The notes below the pieces were generated by a model, which was not told the origin of the DNA, ran no database searches, and was given only the letters and a program-made list of their open reading frames with translations. DNA of 64,000 bases from the NCBI GenBank assembly GCA_022791975.1, contig JAAWAC010000012.1, forward strand, positions 173,388 to 237,387, read 5' to 3'. Position numbers and translations under genes: made by a program. Of this stretch, positions 26,364 to 35,462 are shown one piece after another. Position 1 is the first letter of the stretch; every line of letters starts with the position of its first letter. This DNA comes from Lachnospiraceae bacterium. GTDB taxonomy: Bacteria; Bacillota; Clostridia; Lachnospirales; Lachnospiraceae.

Positions 26364-27327
26364 CGAATTTCCCTCCTCTAAAGCATTCTACAAAATGCTC
26401 TTCCTTCACCTGCACCATCCCCGGCTGCTGTTTTTTACATTCCTCCGTACAATGCTCACATCTAGGGTGAAACCGACACCCCTCTGGCAGATGCTGGGCA
26501 TTGGCCACCGTACCTGGTATGGCCGTCAAACGCTCTCTGTCCCCCTCCAGTTTTGGCAGAGCTCCCAAAAGCCCCCGGGTATAGGGATGTCTGGGATCTG
26601 AGAATACCTCCCGCACGGTTCCATACTCAATGATTCGTCCTGCATACATCACGGCTACCTTCTCACAGAGTTCGCTAATAATACCCAAATTGTGGGTGAT
26701 CATTAACAGTGAGGTAGAGTATTCCTTTTGGAGACGTTTCATAAGCTCCAAAATCTGAGCCTGAATGGTCACATCCAAGGCTGTAGTAGGTTCATCCGCG
26801 ATCAGCAACTCCGGATTGCAGGCAATTCCCGCCGCAATGCCTACCCTCTGGCGCATACCACCACTGAATTGGTTGGGATAATCATGCAGCCGGTATCCAG
26901 CAATGCCCACCGTTTCCAGAAGATTCTTTACCTCTTCTTCTGTCTGTTTTTTGTTCAACCCTTTGTGCTGGCGCAATACCATGCCAATCTGCTCTCCTAC
27001 GGTAAAAACCGGATTTAAAGAGGTGAGGGGGTTCTGAAAGATCATGGAAATCCGATGCCCCCGCATATCCAGCAGCTCCTTCTTGGACATCTCCATTACA
27101 TTTTTTCCCTTAAAATAGATCTCTCCGTCCAGCATTTTTCCGCCTCTGGGCAAAAGCTTTAAGGAGGCAAGGGCTGTAGTTGTCTTTCCAGCCCCGGATT
27201 CTCCCACTAATCCCAGGCTTTCCCCCTTACGGATAATCAGATTTACGCCATTCAAGGCATCCGCTGTGGCCCGCTCTGTGATAAACCGCACATGAAGATT
27301 TTTAATCTCAAGCAATTTTTCTTCCAT
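26356..27327 (-). CDS. Peptide/nickel-type ABC importer ATPase (OppD/DppD)
   Basis: A 323-residue nucleotide-binding subunit that pairs with the next ATPase. Walker [10 protein letters not shown] (about 39-47), Q-loop [11 protein letters not shown], signature [12 protein letters not shown], Walker [14 protein letters not shown]-loop THNL, and the C-terminal [14 protein letters not shown] cysteine cluster typical of OppD/OppF. GGAGGAG lies before the ATG. It is fourth in the five-gene importer set. Confidence 0.94.
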   Translation of the reverse strand: MEEKLLEIKNLHVRFITERATADALNGVNLIIRKGESLGLVGESGAGKTTTALASLKLLPRGGKMLDGEIYFKGKNVMEMSKKELLDMRGHRISMIFQNPLTSLNPVFTVGEQIGMVLRQHKGLNKKQTEEEVKNLLETVGIAGYRLHDYPNQFSGGMRQRVGIAAGIACNPELLIADEPTTALDVTIQAQILELMKRLQKEYSTSLLMITHNLGIISELCEKVAVMYAGRIIEYGTVREVFSDPRHPYTRGLLGALPKLEGDRERLTAIPGTVANAQHLPEGCRFHPRCEHCTEECKKQQPGMVQVKEEHFVECFRGGKFDV

Positions 27328-27348
27328 TTTGTATCTCCTCCCTCCTCA

Positions 27349-28185
27349 TCAGGTCCGTTTGGGATCAAAAACATCCCGCAAGCCGTCACCTAGGAAATTA
27401 AAGGCCAACACGGTGATCATGAGTGCTACGCCCGGAGCAATTACCATCCAGGGTGCTGTAGTCAGATAGGTTCTTCCGTCTGCAATCATGTTTCCCCAGG
27501 AAGGCGTAGGTTGTTGGATTCCCAGACCCAGAAAGCTTAAGGAAGCCTCTACCATAATAATCATGCCAAACTGCTGGCTGATAGTAATTAGAAGGGGTGT
27601 AGTAATATTAGGAAAGATCTGTGTCAGCATAATATGCATATTCCCTGCACCCATTACCTGGCTAGCATGGACAAAATCCATGTTTTTCTGCACTAGTACA
27701 TTATTTCTCGCCAGTTTGCAATATTGGGTCCAGCTGGTAATCACCAGAACCATCACCAGATTGAATACACTGGTTCCCAACATAGCCATAATTGCAATGG
27801 CCAGTATCAGCTGAGGGATACTAAGAAATATTTCAGAGATACGCATAATCAGAGTATCTGTCCTTCCTCCAAAGTATCCGGACACCAGTCCAAGAAAAGT
27901 ACCTATAACAGCAGCCAAAGATACCACCACCAAGGCAATCAGAAGGGAATACCTACTGCCCATTAAAAGTCTGGAAAAAATATCTCTTCCCAACTGATCC
28001 GTCCCCAGAATATGTCCTGCAATGCCCGGACTTTTCAGACGATCTATCAGCGCGTTGGCTGCTGGGTCAAAGTTTGCCAGAAGGGGCGACAAAATTGAGA
28101 TAATTACAACAAAAACTGCCACCAGAAAGCCGGTCATAAAGAATTTGCTTTTCATCATACGTTTTAAAATTAATTTTCGTTCCAT
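27349..28185 (-). CDS. Peptide/nickel-type ABC importer permease (OppC/DppC)
   Basis: A 278-residue membrane subunit. The N-terminal cytoplasmic segment and first helix (FFMTGFLVAVFVVIISILSP) are followed by the family's GTDQLGRDIFSRLLMGSRYSL motif and five further helices. The coupling EAA-like loop is visible as EASLSFLGLGIQQPTPSWG. It ends with a basic tail. It follows the DppB gene by 15 bases. Confidence 0.93.
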   Translation of the reverse strand: MERKLILKRMMKSKFFMTGFLVAVFVVIISILSPLLANFDPAANALIDRLKSPGIAGHILGTDQLGRDIFSRLLMGSRYSLLIALVVVSLAAVIGTFLGLVSGYFGGRTDTLIMRISEIFLSIPQLILAIAIMAMLGTSVFNLVMVLVITSWTQYCKLARNNVLVQKNMDFVHASQVMGAGNMHIMLTQIFPNITTPLLITISQQFGMIIMVEASLSFLGLGIQQPTPSWGNMIADGRTYLTTAPWMVIAPGVALMITVLAFNFLGDGLRDVFDPKRT

Positions 28186-28200
28186 ATGTCCTTTGCCTCC

Positions 28201-29124
28201 CTACTCTAATGTAATTCGCGGATCAATTTTTGCATTGATCAAGTCCACTATCAAGTTTACCAAGGCAAAGCCGGCAGCAATTACCAAGAGAAGGCTCTGA
28301 ACTAGAGCATAATCCCTGTTTCCCACCGCCTGATTGGCCAGCTGGCCGACACCGGACCAGGAAAAAATCGTCTCTACCACCACAGCACCTCCCAGGAAAT
28401 ATCCCACCTGGAGTCCCACCACCGTTACAATGGGAATCAAAGCATTTTTAAATGCATATTTGGTATATACCCGGCTCTCCGGAATTCCCTTTGCCAAAGT
28501 AGCCGTAATATAATCCTCCCGCAACACATCGATCATTCCTGAGCGACCCATACGGGTTACCTGGGCAGCTAGAGGATATCCCAAGGTAATGGCCGGTAGA
28601 ATCAAATATTTGATGCCTCCCATCCCCAGAGCAGGTAAAAGATTCAGCTTTACGCTGAAAATATAGATCATCATCACGGCCAACCACACCGTAGACATGG
28701 ATTGCCCGATTAAAGCAAAAAGCATAGCCAGAAAGTCCACCATGCTGCCTTGCCGGATACCTGCAATGATCCCAATAGGAATGCTGATCAACAGACTCAC
28801 CAATATGGTGGCTGCTGTTAGAAGTAGGGTAGCTGGAAATCGGTCTGCAATTATAGAACCCACACTGGTCTGGTAGCTGGCCGAGGTGCCTAAATCTCCC
28901 CGAAGAACACCTCCTATATATTTGATGTATTGTATGTACAGCGGCTTATCCAGCCCCATCTCGATTTCCTTTGCATGTACTTGTTCCTCTGTAGCCGTAT
29001 CCGGAAGCATCATCCGCGCAGGATTTCCCGGGGCAATCCGGATCAAGGCAAAGGCAAGAATGGAAATAAAAAATAGTACAATGATTGTTTGTCCCAGGCG
29101 CCTTAATATATACCGGAAATACAT
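28201..29124 (-). CDS. Peptide/nickel-type ABC importer permease (OppB/DppB)
   Basis: A 307-residue membrane subunit. The canonical start MYFRYILRRLGQTIIVLF, then APGNPARMM, and the coupling motif RMGRSGMIDVLREDYITATLAKGIPE are clear. Six hydrophobic helices. The C-terminal VVVETIFSWSGVGQLANQAV segment is diagnostic of the DppB branch. AAGGAGG precedes the ATG. Confidence 0.93.
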   Translation of the reverse strand: MYFRYILRRLGQTIIVLFFISILAFALIRIAPGNPARMMLPDTATEEQVHAKEIEMGLDKPLYIQYIKYIGGVLRGDLGTSASYQTSVGSIIADRFPATLLLTAATILVSLLISIPIGIIAGIRQGSMVDFLAMLFALIGQSMSTVWLAVMMIYIFSVKLNLLPALGMGGIKYLILPAITLGYPLAAQVTRMGRSGMIDVLREDYITATLAKGIPESRVYTKYAFKNALIPIVTVVGLQVGYFLGGAVVVETIFSWSGVGQLANQAVGNRDYALVQSLLLVIAAGFALVNLIVDLINAKIDPRITLE

Positions 29125-29234
29125 CCAATTCCTCCTTTTTATAGCAGGGCCGGCCTAATCTGCCCATAGATGGCCGGTCCTGCAGATTTTATGAGAATAC
29201 TTTTATACTATCTGTTGCAGTCTCAATGTCCTCC

Positions 29235-30845
29235 CTACTTCTCCAGGGACGGATCATAGTCAATATCTTTTAACAGACAGAAGGCATCTCCCAGGAAATT
29301 TACTCCAGTAATTCCATAATTTACGCTCTGCATATTTTCCAGCTGTGCAAGGGAAACCATAGGTGCACATTCATCGGCAATAATGGCATTGGCCTGCTTA
29401 AACAGACTATCACGAACAGTATTGTCCGATTCCTTATTGGATTGATCAACCAAATTGTTCAGCTCGTCATTTTTATAATCAGAATGATGGGCATCTCCAG
29501 TCACTCGCCAGTTGATAAACTGATACAGATCTCCGCTGCTGTGGAAAGCCGTAACGATAAAGGCATCATAATCTCCAGTAGATCGGATATCTGCTAAAGT
29601 GGCAGCCTCCACCACCTCTGCCTTGCAATTAAAGCCAATGGCATTTACCATATCACAGATTGCCAGGGCAATATTATTGAAAGCAGCAACGGAGGAAATG
29701 GTAATCTCCTCACCTTTATACCCGGTACTCTCCAAAAGTGCCTTTGCCCCATCCGGATCATAGGTATAATACTGGCTAGACAGGCTCTCATCATATCCAA
29801 GTGTCTTGTTATTGGCAATGCCAGGACAGATTGCTCCACCCCCCAGAAGGCCATCAATGATTCCCTGCCTGTCAATGGCCATGGAAAAAGCTCTTCTCAC
29901 ATTCACGTCATGGAAGGCCGATCCCTCTCCATACTGGAATCCCAGATAATCAATGGCACTTACTGGAACTGGAATCAGCTCACAGAGATTCTCAGATCCT
30001 CCATACAGACTTATCAGATCCTGCGGGATACCACTTACATTGTAATAGCCGTCAATCTCGCCGGTAATCTGAGCAGAGATAGCTGTGGAGGCTTCCGCTA
30101 CAAAACGGATATAAACGTCATCAAAATAAGAATCATTTCCACCATTCCAATAATTTTCATTTTTCGTGAAATGAACATATTGTCCATCCACCCATTCATC
30201 GAAGATCCAGGGGCCGGAACCTGTCATAATTTGATCCGTAAATAGTGCTGTGCCCTGTGTCTCATAGGCCTCGTTGGGAATGATGACCGTATTAGCCAAT
30301 CCCATGGTGGCAGCAGCTACCGCAGGCTCGGAAAGGGTAAGCTTTACTGTATAGTCATCAATCTTTTCCACTGCTGCTAAGGCTGTCCAATAACTGATTA
30401 CCTCATTTAAAGTAGGAGTGTCAATCAGGCGCTGGAAGGTGCAAACCACATCATCTGCGTCGAGCACTTCCCCGTCATGGAATGTAACACCTTCTCGAAT
30501 ATGAATGGTCCACTCCAATCCGTCCTCACTCACCTCATAACCTGTGGCCAACCGAGGTGTGTATCCACCCTCGTGATCTGCTTCATAAAGAGAATCAAAT
30601 ATCATGTCATTCATCGTGATTCCAGTCGATACGCTTTGGTCATGGGGGTCCAGTTTAATCAGTCCTTCACTAAAAGCTATGGTTACCGATTTCCCGTGCT
30701 CTCCTGCCAGCTGCTCTGCCTGCGTAGTTATGTTGCTGTCCTCTGTTCCCGGATCTGCAGTGCTTTCTTTGCCTCCACAGCCTCCCAGCATACTACCAGC
30801 CAGTGTTATTGCAGTAAGAATCGCTGCCAATTTTTTCTTTTTCAT
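29235..30845 (-). CDS. Family 5 extracellular solute-binding lipoprotein
   Basis: A 536-residue SBP_bac_5 protein. A lipoprotein signal (KKKKLAAILTAITLAGSML, lipobox LGGC) is followed by the binding fold with LDPHDQS, HIREGVTFHDGEVLDADDV and FSMAIDRQGIIDGLLGG, all family landmarks. ATG at 30845 is chosen because AAAGGAGG lies 9 bases upstream; an in-frame codon at 30884 would be upstream of that site. First gene of the importer operon. Members bind peptides, nickel-chelates, opines or oligosaccharides. With two esterase genes nearby, an acylated ligand is possible, but that is inference. Confidence 0.92.
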   Translation of the reverse strand: MKKKKLAAILTAITLAGSMLGGCGGKESTADPGTEDSNITTQAEQLAGEHGKSVTIAFSEGLIKLDPHDQSVSTGITMNDMIFDSLYEADHEGGYTPRLATGYEVSEDGLEWTIHIREGVTFHDGEVLDADDVVCTFQRLIDTPTLNEVISYWTALAAVEKIDDYTVKLTLSEPAVAAATMGLANTVIIPNEAYETQGTALFTDQIMTGSGPWIFDEWVDGQYVHFTKNENYWNGGNDSYFDDVYIRFVAEASTAISAQITGEIDGYYNVSGIPQDLISLYGGSENLCELIPVPVSAIDYLGFQYGEGSAFHDVNVRRAFSMAIDRQGIIDGLLGGGAICPGIANNKTLGYDESLSSQYYTYDPDGAKALLESTGYKGEEITISSVAAFNNIALAICDMVNAIGFNCKAEVVEAATLADIRSTGDYDAFIVTAFHSSGDLYQFINWRVTGDAHHSDYKNDELNNLVDQSNKESDNTVRDSLFKQANAIIADECAPMVSLAQLENMQSVNYGITGVNFLGDAFCLLKDIDYDPSLEK

Positions 30846-30924
30846 TACTCTTGTCCTCCTTTTTTGTCGGGCTCTTTTGGTCACTGCCCTGGAATGGCTT
30901 CATCATAGTCGCTTTTTGCTTGTT

Positions 30925-30952
30925 TGTATATGGAAGGATTTTTTAAACTCAA
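30925..30952 (-). promoter_or_regulatory. Candidate promoter of the family 5 importer operon
   Basis: On the minus strand TTGAGT (30952-30947), 16 bases, TATACA (30930-30925), about 80 bases before the lipoprotein ATG. Confidence 0.45.
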
Positions 30953-31099
30953 CATTTTTTGGACTTTTTTAATAACTTTTGAACAATTTTTTCACTTTCT
31001 ACAGGGTATCTTTAAATAAGTTCATTGGCCATCCCATCCATATTGAAAAACCCACCCCCCTATGATATGATATAAACAGAAAATCCAAGGAGATACCCT

Positions 31100-31996
31100 G
31101 TGAGTAATATTTATGATAGCGCCTTTCGGACAATCTTAAATGACTGTCGCAGATTTATTATCCCTGTTATAAACGAAGTTTTCGGGGAACATTATATGGG
31201 TGATGAAACTATAGAATTCTATCCAAATGAACATTTCGTTGATCAGCAAGATCAAAGAAATCAGGAGCGGATTACAGACACCAACTTTATCATCCAGGGA
31301 ACATACCAGAAAAAGTATCATTGGGAATGTCAGAGTACACCGGACAATCGCATGTTAATCCGGCTGTTTGAATATGATGCGCAGATCGCTCTTGATCAGG
31401 GAGAGGTTATCAATGAGATGCTAGTTGTAAGTTTTCCCAATTCAGCTGTATTGTACCTGCGCTCTCATAAAAAAACTCCCGGAAATACAGGTATCGCATT
31501 GACACTCCCGGGGGGTCTGTAGAATATGATGTACCTATATTGAAATCCCAGGCTTATTCTTTGGATGAGCTCTTTAATAAAAATCTTCTTTTACTCCTTC
31601 CATTTTATATATTCTCTCATGAGAGTAAGCTTTCACGGTTCTATTGGTGCATTTGAAAAACACACTATTATAGATTTATCCAATAGCGTAATCCAGGAAA
31701 TAGCTAAAAAGTATAAAAATGTCAGGAAAGGAGTAGGTGAAATCATGGGTGGAGCATTATTGGAGACAGAAGCAAGAACAATCCTAAAGGAAGGAATTTC
31801 CCAGGGAATCTCTCAAGGAATCTCTCAGGGAATCTCTCAGGGAATCTCTCAAGGAATCACCCAAGGAGAAAATCTTCTTGCTGCTCTGATGAGCCGGCTT
31901 TTTGCTGATGGCCGGGCAGAGGATGCACAGGCAGCGGCCTGTGATGAGACTGTAAGAAAAAGACTCTACAAAGAATATGGACTAACCAAAGAGTGA
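31100..31996 (+). pseudogene. Rpn-family (recombination-promoting nuclease) pseudogene
   Basis: Two frames together read as one Rpn/PD-(D/E)XK protein. The first (GTG at 31100, behind AAGGAG) gives MSNIYDSAFRTILNDC, then the nuclease core TDTNFIIQG...YHWECQSTPD. It breaks near 31495; the next frame continues IDTPGGSVEYDVPILKSQAY and stops near 31657; a third frame (to 31996) carries DLSNSVIQEIAKKYKNV and the usual tail. At least two frameshifts make it non-functional as a single protein. Members are mobile-element-like genes that increase RecA-independent recombination. It is flanked by the importer promoter and the spoIIA terminator. Confidence 0.82.
31793..31864 (+). repeat. Six tandem 12-bp units inside the Rpn pseudogene
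   Basis: Six near-identical 12-bp units of the form GGAATCTCTCAR encode a Gly-Ile-Ser-Gln repeat. Such E-G-x-x-EG or GIxQ repeats are usual in the C-terminal hinge of Rpn proteins and expand by slippage. Confidence 0.9.
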
Positions 31997-32008
31997 TTGC
32001 AAATATAT

Positions 32009-32042
32009 AAGGTCCCAGGAGTGGTTATTCTCCCGGGACCTT
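32009..32042. terminator. Hairpin between the Rpn pseudogene and sigF
   Basis: AAGGTCCC (32009-32016) pairs with GGGACCTT (32035-32042), with GGAG/CTCC inside (one mismatch) and a TGGTTATT-type loop. Convergent genes flank it; T-rich sequence is only moderate on both sides. Confidence 0.65.
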
Positions 32043-32058
32043 GCTTCTATCATTCTTC

Positions 32059-32778
32059 TCACCCAATTAACCCCCGCATCCGCAAAAGTACCTTTTTTTC
32101 CATCCGGGACACCTGTACCTGGGTCATTCCCAGACGCTCCGCCACCTGAGACTGGGTTTTGTCATAAAAGAAGCGAAGGGCGATAAGTTCTCGCTCTTTA
32201 GGCTCCAGCTGAGACAGTACCCGCTCCAGCAGTACCCGCTGCATGGTCTCCTCCTGCATATCTTGTGCCTCCCCAACCATCTTGTCCAAAAGGCAAAAAC
32301 CATCCCCATCCTTCTGACCAATGGTCCGCTGCAAAGATTCCACCTCAGCGCTGCTGTCCAGTGCCTGGACCAGTTCCTCCTTCTCCACTTCCAGACGCTC
32401 CGCCAACTCCTGCACATCCGGTTCCCGTCCCTTCTGCATACAGAAGCGTTCTCTTTCATGGCCGGCCCGAATAGCCAGCTCCTTTAAGGAGCGGCTGACC
32501 TTTATCATGCTGTCATCTCGGAGAAACCGTTTTATTTCCCCGGTAATCATGGGTACCGCATAGGTGGAAAACTTCACAGAAAACTGCAAATCAAACCGAT
32601 CGATGGCCTTCATCAACCCGATTACCCCGATCTGGAACAGATCCTCTGCCTCTACACCCCGTCCAAAAAAGCGGCGGACTACATGATGCACCAGCCCCAT
32701 ATTTTCCTGTATGAGCTGCTCTCTCGCATCCTTATCCCCTTCCTGTGACCGCAAAATAAGCTCCTCTAATCGGTCCAT
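32059..32778 (-). CDS. sigF: Sporulation sigma factor SigF
   Basis: A 239-residue sigma-70-family factor, the first forespore-specific sigma. Region 2 shows ENMGLVHHVVRRFFGRG and AEDLFQIGVIGLMKAIDRFD; region 2.4 TYAVPMITGEIKRFLRDD; region 3 and region 4 (SQVAERLGMTQVQVSRMEKK) follow. The terminal LRMRGLIG is typical of SigF/SigG. It starts 4 bases after spoIIAB, in the conserved spoIIAA-spoIIAB-sigF order, and is held inactive by SpoIIAB until SpoIIE acts. Confidence 0.96.
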   Translation of the reverse strand: MDRLEELILRSQEGDKDAREQLIQENMGLVHHVVRRFFGRGVEAEDLFQIGVIGLMKAIDRFDLQFSVKFSTYAVPMITGEIKRFLRDDSMIKVSRSLKELAIRAGHERERFCMQKGREPDVQELAERLEVEKEELVQALDSSAEVESLQRTIGQKDGDGFCLLDKMVGEAQDMQEETMQRVLLERVLSQLEPKERELIALRFFYDKTQSQVAERLGMTQVQVSRMEKKVLLRMRGLIG

Positions 32779-32782
32779 AGGC

Positions 32783-33211
32783 TTACTCTTCCCGCTTTCT
32801 CAGAAGCTTCTTCATCTGCACCCGGGTGCCCTCCCCCGGCTTGGAGAATACCTGTACCTGGTCCATAAAAGCTTCCATAAACAAAAATCCCATGCCGGAT
32901 CGCTCCAATTCCGGACGGGTGGTATACATAGGTTCCATAGCCTTTGCCACGTCCAAAATGCCCACCCCAGTGTCTACCACCTCCAGCTCCAGCTGCTTAT
33001 CCTCCAGACGGGCTATCACTGTTACTGTATGTACCTCTCCCGGGTATCCGTGAATGATCGCGTTGGTCACAGCCTCCGACACAGCTGTCTTTACATCAGC
33101 CACCTCCTCCAGCGTGGGATTTGCCTGGGTCAAAAAGGCCGCTACTGCCACCCTGGCAAATCCCTCATTTTCAGAAATACTGTCAAACTCCAGCTTCATT
33201 TGATTTTTCAT
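32783..33211 (-). CDS. spoIIAB: Anti-sigma F factor SpoIIAB
   Basis: A 142-residue GHKL-fold serine kinase and anti-sigma factor. It binds SigF and phosphorylates SpoIIAA. The N-box EAVTNAIIHGYPG (about 46-58), G1 box DTGVGI (about 80-85) and G2 box RSGMGF (about 104-109) are intact. Length and order are standard. It lies 11 bases after spoIIAA. Confidence 0.96.
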   Translation of the reverse strand: MKNQMKLEFDSISENEGFARVAVAAFLTQANPTLEEVADVKTAVSEAVTNAIIHGYPGEVHTVTVIARLEDKQLELEVVDTGVGILDVAKAMEPMYTTRPELERSGMGFLFMEAFMDQVQVFSKPGEGTRVQMKKLLRKREE

Positions 33212-33222
33212 ATGCTCCTCCT

Positions 33223-33588
33223 TTATTCTCCCCCATTTACTGAAATCAGTTTTGTAATTCCGGAAATCCGCAGAATCCGATATACATTTTCGTCTACATG
33301 CACCGCCTGCACCTCTCCACCCAGCGCGCGCATCATTTTGTAGCGCCCCATAAGCATTCCAATGCCGGAGCTGTCGCAGAAAACCGTCCTGGTAAAATCA
33401 AAAACCAGCCTTTGGATATCCTCCCTTTTCAGCAGCATGTCCACCTCCTTCCGCACCTGATCCGCCACATGATGATCCAGCTCTTCCGGGACCCGTACCA
33501 GCAGTAGGTTTCCTATCCTCTCTGTAATTTTGCTCTTTTCTGCCAGCCCTGCCATGGATCCTTCGCTCTTTTCTGCCAGCATTGTCAT
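33223..33588 (-). CDS. spoIIAA: Anti-sigma F factor antagonist SpoIIAA
   Basis: A 121-residue STAS-domain protein. The phosphorylatable serine is in FCDSSGIGMLMGRY (DSSG motif, about residue 77). Unphosphorylated SpoIIAA releases SigF from SpoIIAB. ATG at 33588 is preferred because AGGAGG is 9 bases upstream; another ATG at 33597 abuts the ribosome site. The first 20 residues (EKSEGSMAGLAEKSK) form an extension not seen in the Bacillus protein, so a start at the internal Met is also possible. Confidence 0.93.
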   Translation of the reverse strand: MTMLAEKSEGSMAGLAEKSKITERIGNLLLVRVPEELDHHVADQVRKEVDMLLKREDIQRLVFDFTRTVFCDSSGIGMLMGRYKMMRALGGEVQAVHVDENVYRILRISGITKLISVNGGE

Positions 33589-33655
33589 ATCGCTCATCCT
33601 CCTATTCTCTTTTTCCAGTTAAGGGGAAAGGCATTGCCCATCTCTTTTCAGACAA

Positions 33656-33688
33656 AAAGAGGACATACCATTTTGGTATGTCCCCTTT
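33656..33688 (-). terminator. Terminator of the valS-folC-TPR operon
   Basis: GGACATACC (33661-33669) pairs with GGTATGTCC (33675-33683) around ATTTT, extended by AAAG/CTTT with one mismatch. On the minus strand T5 follows. It lies about 90 bases after the TPR-protein gene and just upstream of the spoIIA operon. Confidence 0.8.
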
Positions 33689-33779
33689 CTTCAGGGCTTC
33701 TCCTTTGCCTCTCATTTTTCTTTTTTGTGGATCTGAAGTCTCCTTAAGAAAATATCTCCTGTTTCCTATTGTAAAGCGC

Positions 33780-35288
33780 CTACTGCTGACCCTCCTCACC
33801 CTGAGGCTGGCCCTCCTGGCCCTCCGGCTGTCCTGTTGTCCCCTGGGTTTGATCCCCTGGCTGGCCTTCCGTTCCCTGCCCCGTCTGTCCTTCACCGCCC
33901 TGGGGCTGGTTTCCCTGCTGCCCCTGGAGCCTACGCACTGCATTGCGAGAATAATTCGCTCGCTCTGTTCCCGGGAGCATCTGCTCAAACTGACTGAAAT
34001 AGGCGATGGCCTCCTCTATCCGTCCTGTACTCTCACAGGAACGCGCCAGATAATAAAGGGCATACCCGTTCTCATAGGAAGGATCTGCCTGCACAATCGG
34101 CTCCAGCTGAGCAATGGCCTCCTCATAATTCTTCGCCTCATAGGCCGTATTTCCTGCCTGGTAGGCTTCCTTATAGGTTTCCGGATTTAAGACAATATCA
34201 ATCTGTAAAAACAAGGCCCGAGCCGCATCGGAAAGCTCTTCTTGCTGCACCTCTGCCAGCAGAGCTTTCGCCCCCTCTCTGTCCGTGGCATTGTAAGCTG
34301 CTGCTGCCTGCATCAGCTTATCCGAGGACCCTTCCGTTACCTCTTCCACCTCCGGCTCCTTGGACAGCTCCTCTATCTGGGCCTTTGCATTCTCCAGCTC
34401 CTGATTCAGGCTGTCAATGGTAGCCTGCCTAGCAGACAGCTGGTCACTGTACTCCACAATCTGCTGGTTGGCCTCGCTGCGGGCTGATTGGATCTTGGCT
34501 GGAATCACCAAGAACCACATAAGAGCCACCCCCACCACCAATCCGATAATAATATTCACTATCACATTGGCCCCGGAATTGTCCTTGTAGGTGGCCGGCA
34601 TAATAATGGTCTCATTTCCGCTGGTATAGGAGATAATATCCTGATTCTTCTCATCCTTCTTATCCGAGATCTTTTCCAGGATTTCATCCAATTCCCGCTG
34701 ATAACTCAGGGAAAGGGTATCATTTCTGTCTATATTCAGCGCCCGTTTCAGCTCCCGTCCAGCTCTGTCATACTTCTCCGTCTTAATATAGAGGAGCGCT
34801 AAAAGCCGGTGGGCCTTCACCAGTCTGGAATTCAGGGATAAGACCTTTTTCAACTGGATAATAGCCAAATCCTCACTGCCCTGCTGGCAGTACAAAAGCG
34901 CCTGGTTATATTTCTTAATGGTCTGATTAATGGTCTCCAGACGGGCCTGATTGGCCTGGATACTCTGGATATATTCATCCGCCATATTTTTATTGGGATC
35001 CAGATTTTTGCTGATAATCCACTCGGTAAGGGCATCCACTGTCTCACCAATCTCGCAGTAAATCACGCCCAGCAGATTCCTGGCCGGTATATTGTGCTTA
35101 TTAACCTCTAAGCTGTATTTTAAATCCTGGATTGCTCCGGATAAATCTCTCACATTTGCCTTGGCCAGTCCGGAATTATAATACATATTGGATATCCTGA
35201 CCAGTCTTTTCAGGCTTCTCACATCCGCCCCGCAGTTGGCACAGTAATCTTCCTCCGCCAGTGCAGTGCCACATTTCATACAAAGCAT
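33780..35288 (-). CDS. Zinc-ribbon, TPR and transmembrane protein with Gln/Gly-rich tail
   Basis: A 502-residue protein. A zinc ribbon with two C-x2-C knuckles lies at residues 3-6 and 16-19. TPR-like helical repeats follow (about 30-200), one transmembrane helix (about 247-272), a coiled coil (about 275-320), a second TPR block (about 330-450: NTAYEAKNYEEAIAQLEPIV) and a low-complexity Gln/Gly/Glu/Pro tail (about 455-502). The topology suggests a cytoplasmic ribbon/TPR half and an external TPR half, a scaffolding design of unknown function. It is last in the valS-folC-orf49 unit. Confidence 0.78.
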   Translation of the reverse strand: MLCMKCGTALAEEDYCANCGADVRSLKRLVRISNMYYNSGLAKANVRDLSGAIQDLKYSLEVNKHNIPARNLLGVIYCEIGETVDALTEWIISKNLDPNKNMADEYIQSIQANQARLETINQTIKKYNQALLYCQQGSEDLAIIQLKKVLSLNSRLVKAHRLLALLYIKTEKYDRAGRELKRALNIDRNDTLSLSYQRELDEILEKISDKKDEKNQDIISYTSGNETIIMPATYKDNSGANVIVNIIIGLVVGVALMWFLVIPAKIQSARSEANQQIVEYSDQLSARQATIDSLNQELENAKAQIEELSKEPEVEEVTEGSSDKLMQAAAAYNATDREGAKALLAEVQQEELSDAARALFLQIDIVLNPETYKEAYQAGNTAYEAKNYEEAIAQLEPIVQADPSYENGYALYYLARSCESTGRIEEAIAYFSQFEQMLPGTERANYSRNAVRRLQGQQGNQPQGGEGQTGQGTEGQPGDQTQGTTGQPEGQEGQPQGEEGQQ

Positions 35289-35312
35289 ATATTCACCCTG
35301 CTTTCCTGTCTC

Positions 35313-35462
35313 TTAATAGGTGTCCGAATCCTTTATTTCCTTCAACATTTCCTGTAAAAGGTCTGTAATGTCCAGGGGCTTATTCTGGTATACGTTTTCC
35401 TCCACCTCTTCCACCTCCAGGCTGGGGTGAAACTTCTTCAACTCTTCCTCAAAATTGATCAT
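35313..35462 (-). CDS. Unnamed 49-residue acidic protein overlapping folC
   Basis: A short ORF, MINFEEELKKFHPSLEVEEV at the start and ending EMLKEIKDSDTY, strongly acidic and predicted helical. AAGGAGG lies 7-8 bases before the ATG, inside the end of folC, which it overlaps by 14 bases. The next gene begins 24 bases downstream. The strong ribosome site and tight packing argue for real expression. I do not recognise a family; no cysteine, signal peptide or membrane helix is present. Confidence 0.68.
   Translation of the reverse strand: MINFEEELKKFHPSLEVEEVEENVYQNKPLDITDLLQEMLKEIKDSDTY

Noticed and set aside
31793..31864. Possible CRISPR-like array
   Set aside because: Units are 12 bp, directly abutting, in frame and without spacers; they encode a protein repeat.
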